Part shown: positions 6,978 to 16,019 of the stretch, one piece after another
Numbering within the stretch: position 1 is the stretch's first letter
How the letters are laid out: each line of letters starts with the position of its first letter
Source: Enterococcus mundtii
Lineage (GTDB): Bacteria > Bacillota > Bacilli > Lactobacillales > Enterococcaceae
NCBI RefSeq assembly: GCF_002947535.1
Contig: NZ_PUAP01000017.1
Coordinates: 82,832 to 146,831, forward strand
Direction of reading: 5' to 3'
Length of the DNA stretch: 64,000 nucleotides
Position numbers and translations under genes: made by a program
Notes under the pieces: generated by a model
Told to the model about the DNA's origin: nothing
The model's database searches: none
What the model saw: only the letters and a program-made list of their open reading frames with translations

Positions 6978-8450
6978 TTATTGTAATCGAGCTAATACTT
7001 GGGCAACGAGTGTATCGATCAACTCTTCTTTTTTGCCCTCTTGGTTCGTTGTTACTTGGGTTGGTGTTTGATCCCCAGCGCCAAATTCTTGGCGGATGTC
7101 TGCTAGATCAGTGACACCGTAAGCGACACGACGAACGTTGAAGAGATTTTCTACTCCGATATTGTCAGATGTAGAACTTCCACCAACGGCTCCACAGCCT
7201 AGTGTCAAAGCTGGTACTAAGCCAGTTGAAGCCCCGATTCCTCCTAATGAACCTGCGGTGTTGATCAACAGACGAGAAACTGGTTTTCTTAAGCCGAATT
7301 CACGGACGACTTCTTTGTTTTCAGTATGGATACACATCGTGTGTCCTGCACCTTCACCTTTTAAGATCTCTACCGATAGATCACAAGCTTCTTGCCAGTT
7401 TTCTACCGTGTAAAAAGCGATGATCGGTGCTAATTTTTCTCTTGAGAATGGATATTTGATGCCAACGTTGCTTTCTTCTGCCACGATCAGACGGCGATCA
7501 AATGGAATATTCAATCCAACTAATGAAGCGATATGACGAACCGAACGTCCAACGATTTGTGGGTTCATCGTGCCGTTAGGTCGTAAGATAAAGCGAGATA
7601 ATTTATCTGCTTCGTCTGGACTCAAGAAGTAAGCACCTTGTTTGATCAATTCAGCTTTGACTGCTTCACGATTGACTTTTTCCACGATGATGGACTGTTC
7701 AGATGCACAGATCGTTCCATTATCAAATGTTTTAGAATCCATGATCCGTTTCACCGCCATTGGGATCAATGCGCTACGTTCAATATATGCTGGACCATTT
7801 CCTGGACCTACGCCGATCGCCGGTGTTCCTGAAGAATATGCAGCTTTGACCATCGCATTGCCACCAGTGGCTAAGATCAAGTTTGTATCTTTGTGGGTCA
7901 TCAATTCTTTTGTTGCTTGCATCGTGGGTGTCGTGATCACTGAAACACTCTCTTTTGGTCCGCCCGCAGATTCGATCGCTGAACGAATGATCTCCACTGT
8001 CGCTTGGATCGATTGTAATGCGTTTGGATGTGGGGAGAAGACGATGCTATTCGCAGCTTTCAATGCGATCAAGGCTTTGTAGATCACTGTTGAAGTTGGG
8101 TTTGTCGATGGGATCAACCCAGCAACTACGCCAACAGGTACGGCAATCTCCGTTACCTTTTTCTGTGGGTCTTCATTGATGACACCCACTGTTTTCGTAT
8201 GTTTGAATTCTTCATAAACGATTTTTGAAGCAAAAGCATTTTTGATGATTTTGTCTTCATAGATGCCGAAGCCAGTTTCTTCATTCGCCATTTTTGCTAG
8301 GCGTTCACGTTGTGAAAATGTAGCGTCTGAAACGGCTTTGACGATTTGATCAATTTGCGTTTGCGAAAATGTTTCTAACACTTTTTGCGCATTCTTTGCA
8401 GCTTCGATCAAATCTCGGGTTTCTTGGATCGAGCGTAAATCTTTATCCAC
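6978..8450 (-). CDS. eutE: CoA-acylating acetaldehyde dehydrogenase EutE
   Basis: A 490-residue enzyme oxidising acetaldehyde to acetyl-CoA with NAD+ inside the microcompartment. The catalytic cysteine is Cys248 in DNGTICASEQS, and the glycine-rich ATGGNAMVKAAYSSGTP loop is present. The protein starts directly with the catalytic domain and lacks the usual N-terminal encapsulation peptide. After a linker (about 455-473) the C-terminus ends in an amphipathic helix, EELIDTLVAQVLARLQ, which may do that job. The start overlaps the end of the upstream EutK-like gene by 8 bases, suggesting translational coupling. Confidence 0.95.
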   Translation of the reverse strand: MDKDLRSIQETRDLIEAAKNAQKVLETFSQTQIDQIVKAVSDATFSQRERLAKMANEETGFGIYEDKIIKNAFASKIVYEEFKHTKTVGVINEDPQKKVTEIAVPVGVVAGLIPSTNPTSTVIYKALIALKAANSIVFSPHPNALQSIQATVEIIRSAIESAGGPKESVSVITTPTMQATKELMTHKDTNLILATGGNAMVKAAYSSGTPAIGVGPGNGPAYIERSALIPMAVKRIMDSKTFDNGTICASEQSIIVEKVNREAVKAELIKQGAYFLSPDEADKLSRFILRPNGTMNPQIVGRSVRHIASLVGLNIPFDRRLIVAEESNVGIKYPFSREKLAPIIAFYTVENWQEACDLSVEILKGEGAGHTMCIHTENKEVVREFGLRKPVSRLLINTAGSLGGIGASTGLVPALTLGCGAVGGSSTSDNIGVENLFNVRRVAYGVTDLADIRQEFGAGDQTPTQVTTNQEGKKEELIDTLVAQVLARLQ

Positions 8451-8991
8451 GATGGGTCACTCCTTTAATTTCTGCCATGATCGCCTCTACTAATGATTGT
8501 TTGCTTGCAGATTTGATTTCTGATGGTTTTAATTGTTTCACATTCAATTTGTAAGCTTCTTTTCGTAACTCTGCGACACGTTTTGCTTGTAACTCTGCAC
8601 GACGATCGTTTGTTTCACTGATCTGCGTGGCTTCAACCTTCGTTTCGATTTTCGTCGGCTCGGCTGGTTCTTCTAAACGATCAGGTGTTACTTCAGTGAC
8701 ACGTTCTTCTGTTTTCGGTTGTTGAAAAAGGATTTGCGTCTGCTCATCGACACGTGAGATCACATGATGTGAGATCAGACAGTTCAATTCCTTCGCTACG
8801 ACGACCCCTGCATCGACTGCTGCATTCACAGCAGCAACATCACCACTTAGTTGAACAGTTGTTAGTCCACCTTTGATGATCTCCGCATTCAACAAGGTCA
8901 CATCTGCGGATTTTAACGCAGCATCGCTGACACTGACAGCGCCTAAAAATCCGCGAACTTCGATCATTCCAATCGCATTCATTCGTGACAC
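8443..8991 (-). CDS. BMC shell protein with C-terminal Rho_N/SAP-like domain (EutK-like)
   Basis: A 182-residue fusion. Residues 1-90 are a BMC shell domain (AIGMIEVRGFLGAVSVSDAA, then IKGGLTTVQLSGDVAAV). Residues about 95-135 are a Pro/Thr/Glu-rich linker. The last 45 form a helical domain (VAELRKEAYKLNVKQLKPSE, then KQSLVEAIMAEI) resembling the Rho N-terminal or SAP fold. Enterobacterial EutK likewise joins a BMC domain to a nucleic-acid-binding-like C-terminus, so an analogous role is proposed; this homology is by architecture only. It sits between eutL (4 bases) and eutE (8-base overlap). It could also be called a second EutM. Confidence 0.85.
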   Translation of the reverse strand: MSRMNAIGMIEVRGFLGAVSVSDAALKSADVTLLNAEIIKGGLTTVQLSGDVAAVNAAVDAGVVVAKELNCLISHHVISRVDEQTQILFQQPKTEERVTEVTPDRLEEPAEPTKIETKVEATQISETNDRRAELQAKRVAELRKEAYKLNVKQLKPSEIKSASKQSLVEAIMAEIKGVTHRG

Positions 8992-8995
8992 TCCC

Positions 8996-9649
8996 TTAGT
9001 AGCTCAACGGATTTTCTGCAATCCGTTGAACGACCTGTTCAAAAGCTGTACAAGCTGCTTTACATGCTGATTGACTACCCGTTAAAAGCGCCCCACCAAA
9101 GTTTGTTTCAGATGGCGGTCCAAAGAAACTACAGATCTCAACATCCGCCGCTTTCAATGCTGCATCTAGTGCAACCATCGCTTCTAAAGGTGGCGCGATC
9201 AAGTAAGCAATTGCTTCGCCTTCACGAATGTTCGCTTCTTTTGATAAGTATCTTCCAGAACGAGAAACCACATGGGCAAAGTACACGATGCTGTCATCGT
9301 CATTTGCACTGATAAAGCTTGCTTCTTGTTCAATGACTTGTGTCACGACAGATAGTCCACTTGTGATCTCAGCCGGACTTGGTCCAGCAATGATCCCGAT
9401 CACTTCACCCGCAAGTTTCGTAGAGGCATTCGCTGCTCCTGCGTACATACTTTTCGCATAGACAACTTCTACTTCTGCCGCCTTTGTTGCTTCATCTAAA
9501 GCCACATAAGTCACATCATCACAATCTGATGTCACGATACCTAATGAGCGCATCCCTGGTGTCAAACCAAATTGCTCCGCTAATGCAGCATCTACATTAG
9601 GAATGACTTGAACACTTAAGACGTTTGCGCCTAAACGATCATTTTTCAT
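8996..9649 (-). CDS. eutL: Trimeric shell protein EutL
   Basis: A 217-residue tandem-BMC shell protein whose trimers form larger, gated pores. It starts with DRLGANVLSVQVIPNVDAAL, the EutL signature, and has the two circularly permuted BMC repeats (about 10-100 and 110-205), with AIAYLIAPPLEAMVALDAA in the second. Length is standard. The spacing is 14 bases from eutC and 4 bases to the EutK-like gene. Confidence 0.95.
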   Translation of the reverse strand: MKNDRLGANVLSVQVIPNVDAALAEQFGLTPGMRSLGIVTSDCDDVTYVALDEATKAAEVEVVYAKSMYAGAANASTKLAGEVIGIIAGPSPAEITSGLSVVTQVIEQEASFISANDDDSIVYFAHVVSRSGRYLSKEANIREGEAIAYLIAPPLEAMVALDAALKAADVEICSFFGPPSETNFGGALLTGSQSACKAACTAFEQVVQRIAENPLSY

Positions 9650-9663
9650 TGATGTTTCTCCTC

Positions 9664-10581
9664 CTATTCGGCTTCTTTCAACTCAATACCAGATTTTTTC
9701 TTATCTAACATTTTCTTGATCAATTCAGCAATATATGCGCCGGCCTCAACTGCTGGTGTTCCACCTTTATGGATGTTTGAGATCACTGTACGACGAGCTT
9801 CTGGCATTCCGACAGTTGGACGGTAAGCAACATACGCACTCATCGATTCTGCTGTTACAAGTCCAGGACGTTCGCCAACTAATAGACATACTACTTCTGC
9901 ATCAGTGATTTCGCCGATTTGATCCATTGATGGTACACGACAATATTTGACGAATACGACTTGATCAAAATCTAAGCCATACATTTTCAACCCTTGTTTG
10001 ATTGCTGGTAGTACTTCTTTGATATTTGCTCCGATAGCCGCAGAACTTAATCCATCCCCAACAACGATCTGCACTTTAGCTTTTGCTGTCGTTTGTTGTT
10101 TGATTTTTGTGCTATTTTCTTCGTCAAATTGACGACCAAAATCTGGACGAGTCAAGTATTCGTCTTTTGTTTTACAAATTGTTTGTGTTGAAATGAAGCC
10201 CATTTCCTCAACCAATTGCGGATCAACATCAGAGAATACGGCATCTTGTGCTGCTGCATGGTCCGCACGGAAACGTAAGGTAGAATCAGTCATATAGCGA
10301 GTGCCTGTACGTCCCACTCCGATACGAGCAGGTGTAAATGCCTTCATACGCAAGTATCCTGTTTCGTCTTTAGCATTTTTGACTAAAAGCTGTTTACGTA
10401 GATCCACCTCTGTGATGTCGTCGATCATGCCTTCTTCTACTACCGGCATGGTTGTTGTCATCGTATTGGTTGTTGTGGCTGGTGTTTTTGGTAGTTCTGT
10501 TGATTGTTCTGTTGGTTTTTCACCGGCTACCATCTCACTTAGCATGGAAGTGATCATTTCTTTCAATTGTTGTTCGTTCAT
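9664..10581 (-). CDS. eutC: Ethanolamine ammonia-lyase small subunit EutC
   Basis: A 305-residue subunit of the adenosylcobalamin-dependent lyase that splits ethanolamine to acetaldehyde and ammonia. The ATG at 10579-10581 is chosen over a longer frame (to 10677) that would overlap eutB and has no site. The N-terminus [18 protein letters not shown] is an encapsulation helix, followed by a Thr/Pro-rich linker and the conserved body with [16 protein letters not shown] and [14 protein letters not shown], known parts of the cobalamin-binding face. It lies 17 bases after eutB and is co-expressed with it. Confidence 0.95.
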   Translation of the reverse strand: MNEQQLKEMITSMLSEMVAGEKPTEQSTELPKTPATTTNTMTTTMPVVEEGMIDDITEVDLRKQLLVKNAKDETGYLRMKAFTPARIGVGRTGTRYMTDSTLRFRADHAAAQDAVFSDVDPQLVEEMGFISTQTICKTKDEYLTRPDFGRQFDEENSTKIKQQTTAKAKVQIVVGDGLSSAAIGANIKEVLPAIKQGLKMYGLDFDQVVFVKYCRVPSMDQIGEITDAEVVCLLVGERPGLVTAESMSAYVAYRPTVGMPEARRTVISNIHKGGTPAVEAGAYIAELIKKMLDKKKSGIELKEAE

Positions 10582-10598
10582 TTTTTCTTGCACCCCAC

Positions 10599-11963
10599 TT
10601 ATTTGATAAATACTGAAGCATCGCCGGCTAAGCTTGTTAATTTTCCATTTTCCATCAAGCCCATTTTCTCCATCCAACCTTCAAATTCTTTGATTGGACG
10701 TAAACCGAACAATTCACGGACTGTCGCTGTTTCATGGAAACCTGTCGTTTGGTAGTTCAACATCACATCATCCCCATGAGGAATACCCATGATATACGTA
10801 CAACCAGCTGATGTTAGTAACACAGATAAGTTTTCCATATCGTTTTGATCTGCTTTCATGTGGTTTGTATAACATACGTCACAACCCATTGATAAACCTG
10901 TTAGTTTACCCATGAAGTGATCTTCTAAACCTGCACGAATGACTTGCTTTGAATCATACAAGTATTCTGGTCCAATAAAGCCGACAACAGTATTCACAAG
11001 GAATGGATCAAATTTCTTCGCTAAGCCATAGCAACGTGCTTCCATCGTTACTTGGTCTGCACCAAAATGAGCTTCAGATGATAACTCAGAACCTTGACCA
11101 GTTTCAAAATACATCACGTTCGGGCCAGCTGCTTGACCACTGCTCAATGCTAATGCTTGCGCTTCAGCTAACATGTCCGCATTCAAACCAAACGCAGTGT
11201 TGCCTTTTTCTGATCCAGCAATGGATTGGAAAACTAAACCAGTCGGTGCACCTTGACGCATAGCTTCCATCTGCGTCGTCACATGAGCCAAGACACAAGT
11301 TTGTGTTGGAATCTCCCATTCGCTGCGAAATTCTTCAAATTTATCTAAACAACGTTTCACGCTTTCTGTCGAATCATCCACTGGATTCAATCCAATCAAT
11401 GCATCGCCGGCTCCGTAAGATAATCCTTCCATCACAGAAGCCATGATCCCGTCTACGTCATCTGTTGGATGATTTGGTTGCAGACGATTGGAGAAAGTAC
11501 CTGCGCGACCGATTGTTGTGTTGGCTGTTTTTTCAATGTGGATCTTTTTTGCGCCCACGATCAAGTCCATATTTGACATCAATTTGCAGACTGCCGCAAT
11601 CATTTCCGCAGTCAATCCACGAGAGATATATTTGATTTCAAAATCTCCTGTTTTGTCTGAAAGGATATATTCTCTTAATTCTGCAACTGTCCAATGTTTG
11701 ATCATGCCGAAAATACGCATGTTGACTTGGTCGATGATGATACGTGTGACTTCATCTTCATCATAATCAACCACTGGATTGTTGAATAAATCGTTTAAAG
11801 TCAGATGAGATAACACGACTTTTGCTGCTACTCGTTCTTCCGCAGAAGTTGCTGCCACACCCGCTAATTTATCTCCTGATTTTTCTTCATTTGCTTTAGC
11901 CAACACTTCTTTGACTGAAGAAAACTGATAGGTTTTGCCAAATAATTTTGTTTTTAAAATCAT
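10599..11963 (-). CDS. eutB: Ethanolamine ammonia-lyase large subunit EutB
   Basis: A 454-residue catalytic TIM-barrel subunit of ethanolamine ammonia-lyase. It begins [20 protein letters not shown] and contains the conserved segments [37 protein letters not shown] and [20 protein letters not shown] typical of EutB. Length is standard. It is 16 bases downstream of eutA, whose product EutA removes damaged cofactor from this enzyme, and 17 upstream of eutC. Confidence 0.97.
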   Translation of the reverse strand: MILKTKLFGKTYQFSSVKEVLAKANEEKSGDKLAGVAATSAEERVAAKVVLSHLTLNDLFNNPVVDYDEDEVTRIIIDQVNMRIFGMIKHWTVAELREYILSDKTGDFEIKYISRGLTAEMIAAVCKLMSNMDLIVGAKKIHIEKTANTTIGRAGTFSNRLQPNHPTDDVDGIMASVMEGLSYGAGDALIGLNPVDDSTESVKRCLDKFEEFRSEWEIPTQTCVLAHVTTQMEAMRQGAPTGLVFQSIAGSEKGNTAFGLNADMLAEAQALALSSGQAAGPNVMYFETGQGSELSSEAHFGADQVTMEARCYGLAKKFDPFLVNTVVGFIGPEYLYDSKQVIRAGLEDHFMGKLTGLSMGCDVCYTNHMKADQNDMENLSVLLTSAGCTYIMGIPHGDDVMLNYQTTGFHETATVRELFGLRPIKEFEGWMEKMGLMENGKLTSLAGDASVFIK

Positions 11964-11979
11964 TTTTCTTGTCGCTCCC

Positions 11980-13404
11980 TTAATTAAATACTAATGTTTT
12001 GACAACTACCGGTAACACTGCACCTTCGGCAACAGGTTGACCAATATCGATATAATCCCCATTTTCTACTTTGACGGAATCAATGCAGATGAACGGATAA
12101 TTCCCCGGTAAATACGCATGTAATGCATGACCTAATGCTTTTGCCATGTCCTCGTCCACCATGATGACGAGTGGGATATTTTCATTGATCAAGGCAGATA
12201 ACCCTCGAACGATGCCTTCGCCATATCGTTGGACGTCCGCAAACGTCGGGTTCACGATCCCCTTCATCGCTAAAGCGATTTGCGGTGTTTCTTCCAAGCG
12301 ATGCCAAGCCAGCTTTTCATTGATACGCTCACTCATTGCTTCCGCAGGCAAGGACTCATCTTCTTGGGAAACTTTCAAGATCGGAATATTTTTGATTGGC
12401 AGGATCTGCTCATGATAAGCGATCGTACTGCCACTAATATCAGCGGTATGCGAACCTGCACCGACCACCGTTGCCCGAATCGTTTCATTACTTTGTAAGA
12501 CTTCTTTTTCAGCGAATATTTGCGATTTGCGTAAAGCCGTACCTAATAACAGACCGATATCCCCATACTTGAACATATCTGTCACTTCTTCGATCAAGCA
12601 ATCCGCTACACCACCAGAAAAAGTGACGATTGGTAGTTCGCCATCTAGTCGTAATCCTCGGTTCGTAATGAATAACTCATAAAATGGACTTCGTTCTCCG
12701 ATACCCACACTATTCGCCAAAACTTTTACTAACTCATCGATCACTGGTTGGATGGCGGGAACAGAAGCTTTTGTTCCAACTTTCAACGGTAATCTCAACT
12801 GCTCAATCATTTCTGTGATCTTTGGTGAAATATACGAAATATTCCCTGCATGATCGACCTTGATCAACCGACCACCGATATCAAAACAGGCGGTATCATC
12901 GATTTCCCCATCGGTGAAGACGACTAAGTTACTCGTGCCACCGCCGATATCGATGTTGACGACCGAAGCATGACGCTTTGTCGAATACTCTTGCGCGCCT
13001 GCTCCTTTTCCGGCAATGATACTTTCAAGATCTGGGCCAGCTGTTGCGACCACAAAATCTCCAGCAAAGCCACTCAGTGCTTGTAATACTTTGCTCGCAT
13101 TGGCTTTACGAGCTGTTTCACCAGTGATGATCACCGCACCCATTTGGATTTGCTGCTTTTCAATCCCTGCTTGTTGATATTGTCGGGAAACAAACGCTTT
13201 GATTGCTTCATCATCAATCATTGTCTGATTGATCAAAGGAGTGAAGATGATCTCACTACGGTAGATCACTTCCTTATCTGAGATCGTGATCCGCGGAACA
13301 GAAAACGCAGAGGCGAAATTTTCGATCGTCAACTCAGATAAAACAAGCTGAGTCGTCGAGGTACCTAAATCGATCCCTACAGTAAAAATTTTTTCTTTTG
13401 CCAT
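11980..13404 (-). CDS. eutA: Ethanolamine ammonia-lyase reactivase EutA
   Basis: A 474-residue ATP-dependent chaperone-like reactivase that swaps inactive cobalamin out of EutBC. The actin/Hsp70-type phosphate loop VGIDLGTSTTQLVLSEL starts near residue 9, and a second nucleotide motif VNIDIGGGTSNLVVFTDG lies near 155. The ATG at 13402-13404 is chosen because GGAG lies 7 bases upstream; a longer frame to 13428 has no site. Expression is set by the EutV-responsive leader between eutW and eutA: dual hairpin 13471-13511, terminator 13432-13476. Confidence 0.95.
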   Translation of the reverse strand: MAKEKIFTVGIDLGTSTTQLVLSELTIENFASAFSVPRITISDKEVIYRSEIIFTPLINQTMIDDEAIKAFVSRQYQQAGIEKQQIQMGAVIITGETARKANASKVLQALSGFAGDFVVATAGPDLESIIAGKGAGAQEYSTKRHASVVNIDIGGGTSNLVVFTDGEIDDTACFDIGGRLIKVDHAGNISYISPKITEMIEQLRLPLKVGTKASVPAIQPVIDELVKVLANSVGIGERSPFYELFITNRGLRLDGELPIVTFSGGVADCLIEEVTDMFKYGDIGLLLGTALRKSQIFAEKEVLQSNETIRATVVGAGSHTADISGSTIAYHEQILPIKNIPILKVSQEDESLPAEAMSERINEKLAWHRLEETPQIALAMKGIVNPTFADVQRYGEGIVRGLSALINENIPLVIMVDEDMAKALGHALHAYLPGNYPFICIDSVKVENGDYIDIGQPVAEGAVLPVVVKTLVFN

Positions 13405-13431
13405 CTTTTTTCTCCTTTCTGCAAACAAAAA

Positions 13432-13476
13432 ATGCTTAAAGACAGCCTAGAATCTCTTCTACGCATCTTTAAGCAT
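13432..13476 (-). terminator. eutA leader terminator (target of EutV antitermination)
   Basis: ATGCTTAAAGA pairs with TCTTTAAGCAT (13432-13442 with 13466-13476) and is followed on the leftward strand by TTTTTTG. Its first strand overlaps the second half of hairpin P2 (13471-13484), so hairpin and terminator exclude each other, the arrangement known for ANTAR antiterminators. Confidence 0.88.
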
Positions 13477-13511
13477 CGTTGCTTTTTCACCGAACAACAT
13501 CTTTGGTGTTC
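13471..13511 (-). promoter_or_regulatory. ANTAR dual hairpin of the eutA leader
   Basis: P1 at 13492-13511 is a 7-position stem (one mismatch) with hexaloop AAAGAU; P2 at 13471-13484 is AAGC-AACGAU-GCUU. Both loops have A at position 1 and G at position 4, the known EutV-binding signature. P1 lies inside the last codons of eutW, P2 spans the gap just after its stop. Binding of phosphorylated EutV would block the overlapping terminator. Confidence 0.85.
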
Positions 13512-14914
13512 TGTTCAAAATAGAAACAAGTTTTTGTTCCTTTATTGGATGATTCAATTTTTACTTTTCCTTTTAGCTTATCTTTGATATAGCTATTCAC
13601 GATCATCAAACCTAAACTGGTCTCTTTGTTTCGATTGACATCATAGCCATTGCCATCATCTGTGACAGTGATCGTGATGACTTTATTTTCAATTTCCCCG
13701 CTAACTTCAACTACGCCATTTTGGTCTGCCTCAAAGGCATGATCAAAAATATTTTGCAATAACTCGTTAACGACTAAGGAGATGGAAACCATTTGGTCAC
13801 TAGAAACAGTGATCGTCGGATCAACCGTTAGATTCAATCGCACTTTTTCCGGATTGAAAATATGCCGGAAATTGTACATCACTGCCTCAAGCATTTGTCG
13901 CAAGGAAACATTATCTTCCACTTGCTTCGACAATAATTCATGTGTCATCGCGATCGCCATGATCCGGTTCACACTTTCTTTTAGTACTTTACTAGCCTCT
14001 TTGCTAGTGGTACGGCGTGCTTGGATCCTCAATAACGAAACGACGGACTGTAAATTATTTTTGACACGGTGATGGATCTCGCGGATCGCCACCGATTTTG
14101 AGACGATTTCATCTTCTTTCTTTTTCACTTCTGTATTATCTTGAATAATCATTGCTACTCTCGATCCTGCATCAATCCAAACTTTTCGAATATTAAAGTA
14201 ATAATTTAAATACGCTGTCTCTAATTCGATCAACCGATTTTCGGTCTGATCATTCATCTGATAAAGAACATATTCGAACGTTGTATAATCAAGAGAGAGA
14301 TTGTCATAGTGCAAATCATTGATCATTTCACGATAGCCTAATTTCCGATACAATTCTTTTGCACGTTGATTTGCTAAGACCAGATTTCCTGTGGTCGTAT
14401 CAAAAATCAAGACCGCTTCGGCTAACTGGTCCATGATTAGAGGATCAAATGTCGATTCGATCGCTATTGTTCCTTGCTCGTTTGACTGTAGTTCTTGTCG
14501 TTCAACTGCCCCAATCGGTTGCTCGACTCCCTCTTCTACGATGATCACACCAATTGTTCGTTGTTCATTGCGAATCGGAAAAATGTTTTGCTTGATCAAG
14601 CGATTCTCTTGCGTGACTGCTAACAAACCAATACTATTCAAGCTTGTTTCCATTGTCCGTAAGACGCCTGGTTCATTTTTTAATAACGCTTCTTTTCCGA
14701 CAACTTCATGTTTATATAATGAGGGGATATGTTTTGGCTTCTTATGATAGACAACTAATGCTTCTTTCGTCATTTCATTAAAGACATCGATGAACACATC
14801 TGCCATCTCATAATGCTTAGACTCTGCTAAATAAGCACTTGTCCGACAAAGTTCTTGAATATCTGACTGGGTTAAGTTGGTATAACGCTGACATAATGTA
14901 TTGATCCGTTCCAT
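13487..14914 (-). CDS. eutW: Ethanolamine-sensing histidine kinase EutW
   Basis: A 475-residue cytoplasmic sensor kinase with no membrane segment. Residues about 1-150 form the sensing domain, 155-265 a PAS-like domain (LAEAVLIFDTTTGNLVLANQ), and the HisKA_2 box EIHHRVKNNLQSVVSLL has phosphoacceptor His281/282. The ATPase domain ends the protein, with ELLQNIFDHAFE (N box) and VTDDGNGYDV (G1). By analogy to E. faecalis it autophosphorylates with ethanolamine and activates EutV. Its start overlaps the eutV stop by one base, and its 3' end encodes hairpin P1 of the eutA leader. Confidence 0.95.
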   Translation of the reverse strand: MERINTLCQRYTNLTQSDIQELCRTSAYLAESKHYEMADVFIDVFNEMTKEALVVYHKKPKHIPSLYKHEVVGKEALLKNEPGVLRTMETSLNSIGLLAVTQENRLIKQNIFPIRNEQRTIGVIIVEEGVEQPIGAVERQELQSNEQGTIAIESTFDPLIMDQLAEAVLIFDTTTGNLVLANQRAKELYRKLGYREMINDLHYDNLSLDYTTFEYVLYQMNDQTENRLIELETAYLNYYFNIRKVWIDAGSRVAMIIQDNTEVKKKEDEIVSKSVAIREIHHRVKNNLQSVVSLLRIQARRTTSKEASKVLKESVNRIMAIAMTHELLSKQVEDNVSLRQMLEAVMYNFRHIFNPEKVRLNLTVDPTITVSSDQMVSISLVVNELLQNIFDHAFEADQNGVVEVSGEIENKVITITVTDDGNGYDVNRNKETSLGLMIVNSYIKDKLKGKVKIESSNKGTKTCFYFEQNTKDVVR

Positions 14915-15492
14915 TATTCATCATCCATAATAATCAATTCTGCGATTTCACTCATCCGTGCGCGTTTGTTCATACTTAATGTGCGCAACATCTGATAAGC
15001 TTCTTCTTCAGAAATATTATTTTCTTTTGCTAAGATCCCTTTCGCCTTCTCCACAACTTTTCGTTCTTCCAGTTTCAACTGTAGTTTGTCGATCTGCTGT
15101 AGCAAGTTTTGGGTTTCTTTTCCTCTAGCGATCCCCATTTCAATGGTTGGGATCAATGATTTTGCATCTAATGGTTTTACCAGATAACCGATTGCTCCTA
15201 ATTTCTTCGCTTTCTCCGTATTCTCATGATCACTGTAAGCAGAAAGAAATACGATACTCCCTGCTAACTGATCTTGGATGATTTTTTTACCGGATTTTAG
15301 ACCATCTAAAATCGGCATTTGGATATCCATCAATACGAGATCCGGCTTAGTCTCTTTACAAACTTCGATTGCTTCAAATCCATCTGCGGCTTCCCCAACA
15401 ACTTCATAACCAGCTTCCAGTAGAATATCTCGAGTGTCCAATCGTGTGATTGGTTCATCGTCTACTATCACAATTCTGCCCTTCATATTCAA
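14914..15492 (-). CDS. eutV: ANTAR response regulator EutV
   Basis: A 192-residue RNA-binding response regulator. The receiver domain (about 5-120) has the acidic pair Asp11/Asp12, phosphoacceptor Asp56 in LVLMDIQMP and the usual Lys in YLVKPLD. The C-terminal ANTAR domain (about 130-190) has the conserved AKGILAKENNISEEEAY and QMLRTLSMNKRARM. Phosphorylated dimers bind paired hexaloop hairpins and prevent terminators from forming. Five such hairpin pairs are visible upstream of eutP, eutG (two), eutS and eutA. The gene is transcribed with eutS, 20 bases downstream, and coupled to eutW. Confidence 0.96.
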   Translation of the reverse strand: MNMKGRIVIVDDEPITRLDTRDILLEAGYEVVGEAADGFEAIEVCKETKPDLVLMDIQMPILDGLKSGKKIIQDQLAGSIVFLSAYSDHENTEKAKKLGAIGYLVKPLDAKSLIPTIEMGIARGKETQNLLQQIDKLQLKLEERKVVEKAKGILAKENNISEEEAYQMLRTLSMNKRARMSEIAELIIMDDE

Positions 15493-15512
15493 TACGCTTT
15501 GTCTCCCCCGAA

Positions 15513-15860
15513 CTAAGTTCTTGTAATTTCACACGTCACAGAGAATTGCAAAATCTGTTTGAGTCCATCCAATACAGCATGTAATGCTGCTTCAACAGAA
15601 CTCACGTCGCCAGAAATAACTACTGAACCAGAGAAACGATCGATAAAACCAATGGTAATGTCGCCACTTTTCGTTGCAATATCCACAGCGATGATTGCGG
15701 CTTCACTTGGCGTGATCGTCAAAATCCCTAACGCATTGCTTGTGCCTGTCGGTAATCCTAATTTTGTATAGACTTCCTTGTCGGGACTCGCAATGATGTG
15801 GGCTAAAGTGACTTGTTTTCCTGGGACGTATTCTTGGATCATTCGTTGTTTTTCTTCCAA
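15513..15860 (-). CDS. eutS: Shell protein EutS
   Basis: A 115-residue permuted BMC-domain protein that forms bent hexamers at shell edges. It starts [20 protein letters not shown], the EutS signature, and carries [20 protein letters not shown] plus [17 protein letters not shown]. It is the first gene after the EutV-responsive leader at 15897-15982, and eutV follows after 20 bases, so EutV and EutW amplify their own expression through this leader. Confidence 0.95.
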   Translation of the reverse strand: MEEKQRMIQEYVPGKQVTLAHIIASPDKEVYTKLGLPTGTSNALGILTITPSEAAIIAVDIATKSGDITIGFIDRFSGSVVISGDVSSVEAALHAVLDGLKQILQFSVTCEITRT

Positions 15861-15896
15861 ACAAGACTCGCTCCTTCATTTTAAGCAATAAAAAAT

Positions 15897-15943
15897 CCTC
15901 AATAATAAGCCATAAAGTGTTCACTTTACGCTTGTTATTAAGG
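15897..15943 (-). terminator. eutS leader terminator
   Basis: On the leftward strand CCUUAAUAA and UUAUUGAGG close a long hairpin with an inner AAAG/CUUU stem, followed by AUUUUUUAUUG. The first strand overlaps hairpin P2 at 15938-15959, making antitermination by EutV possible. Confidence 0.85.
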
Positions 15944-15982
15944 GCCCCATTGCTCTTAAATTTTGAAGCACTCCGTTGTGCT
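15938..15982 (-). promoter_or_regulatory. ANTAR dual hairpin of the eutS leader
   Basis: P1 at 15967-15982 is AGCAC-AACGGA-GUGCU. P2 at 15938-15959 is an 8-position stem with one mismatch closing hexaloop AAUGGG. Both loops show A1 and G4. The linker is 7 nt. This matches the EutV target format and overlaps the eutS terminator. Confidence 0.88.
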
Positions 15983-16019
15983 CATTCATTATATGTTAAC
16001 CTTTTCACGATGTCAATCT

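Noticed and set aside
10582..10677. Upstream extension of eutC into eutB
   Set aside because: It overlaps the conserved eutB end, and the shorter start gives the known EutC encapsulation helix at residue 1.
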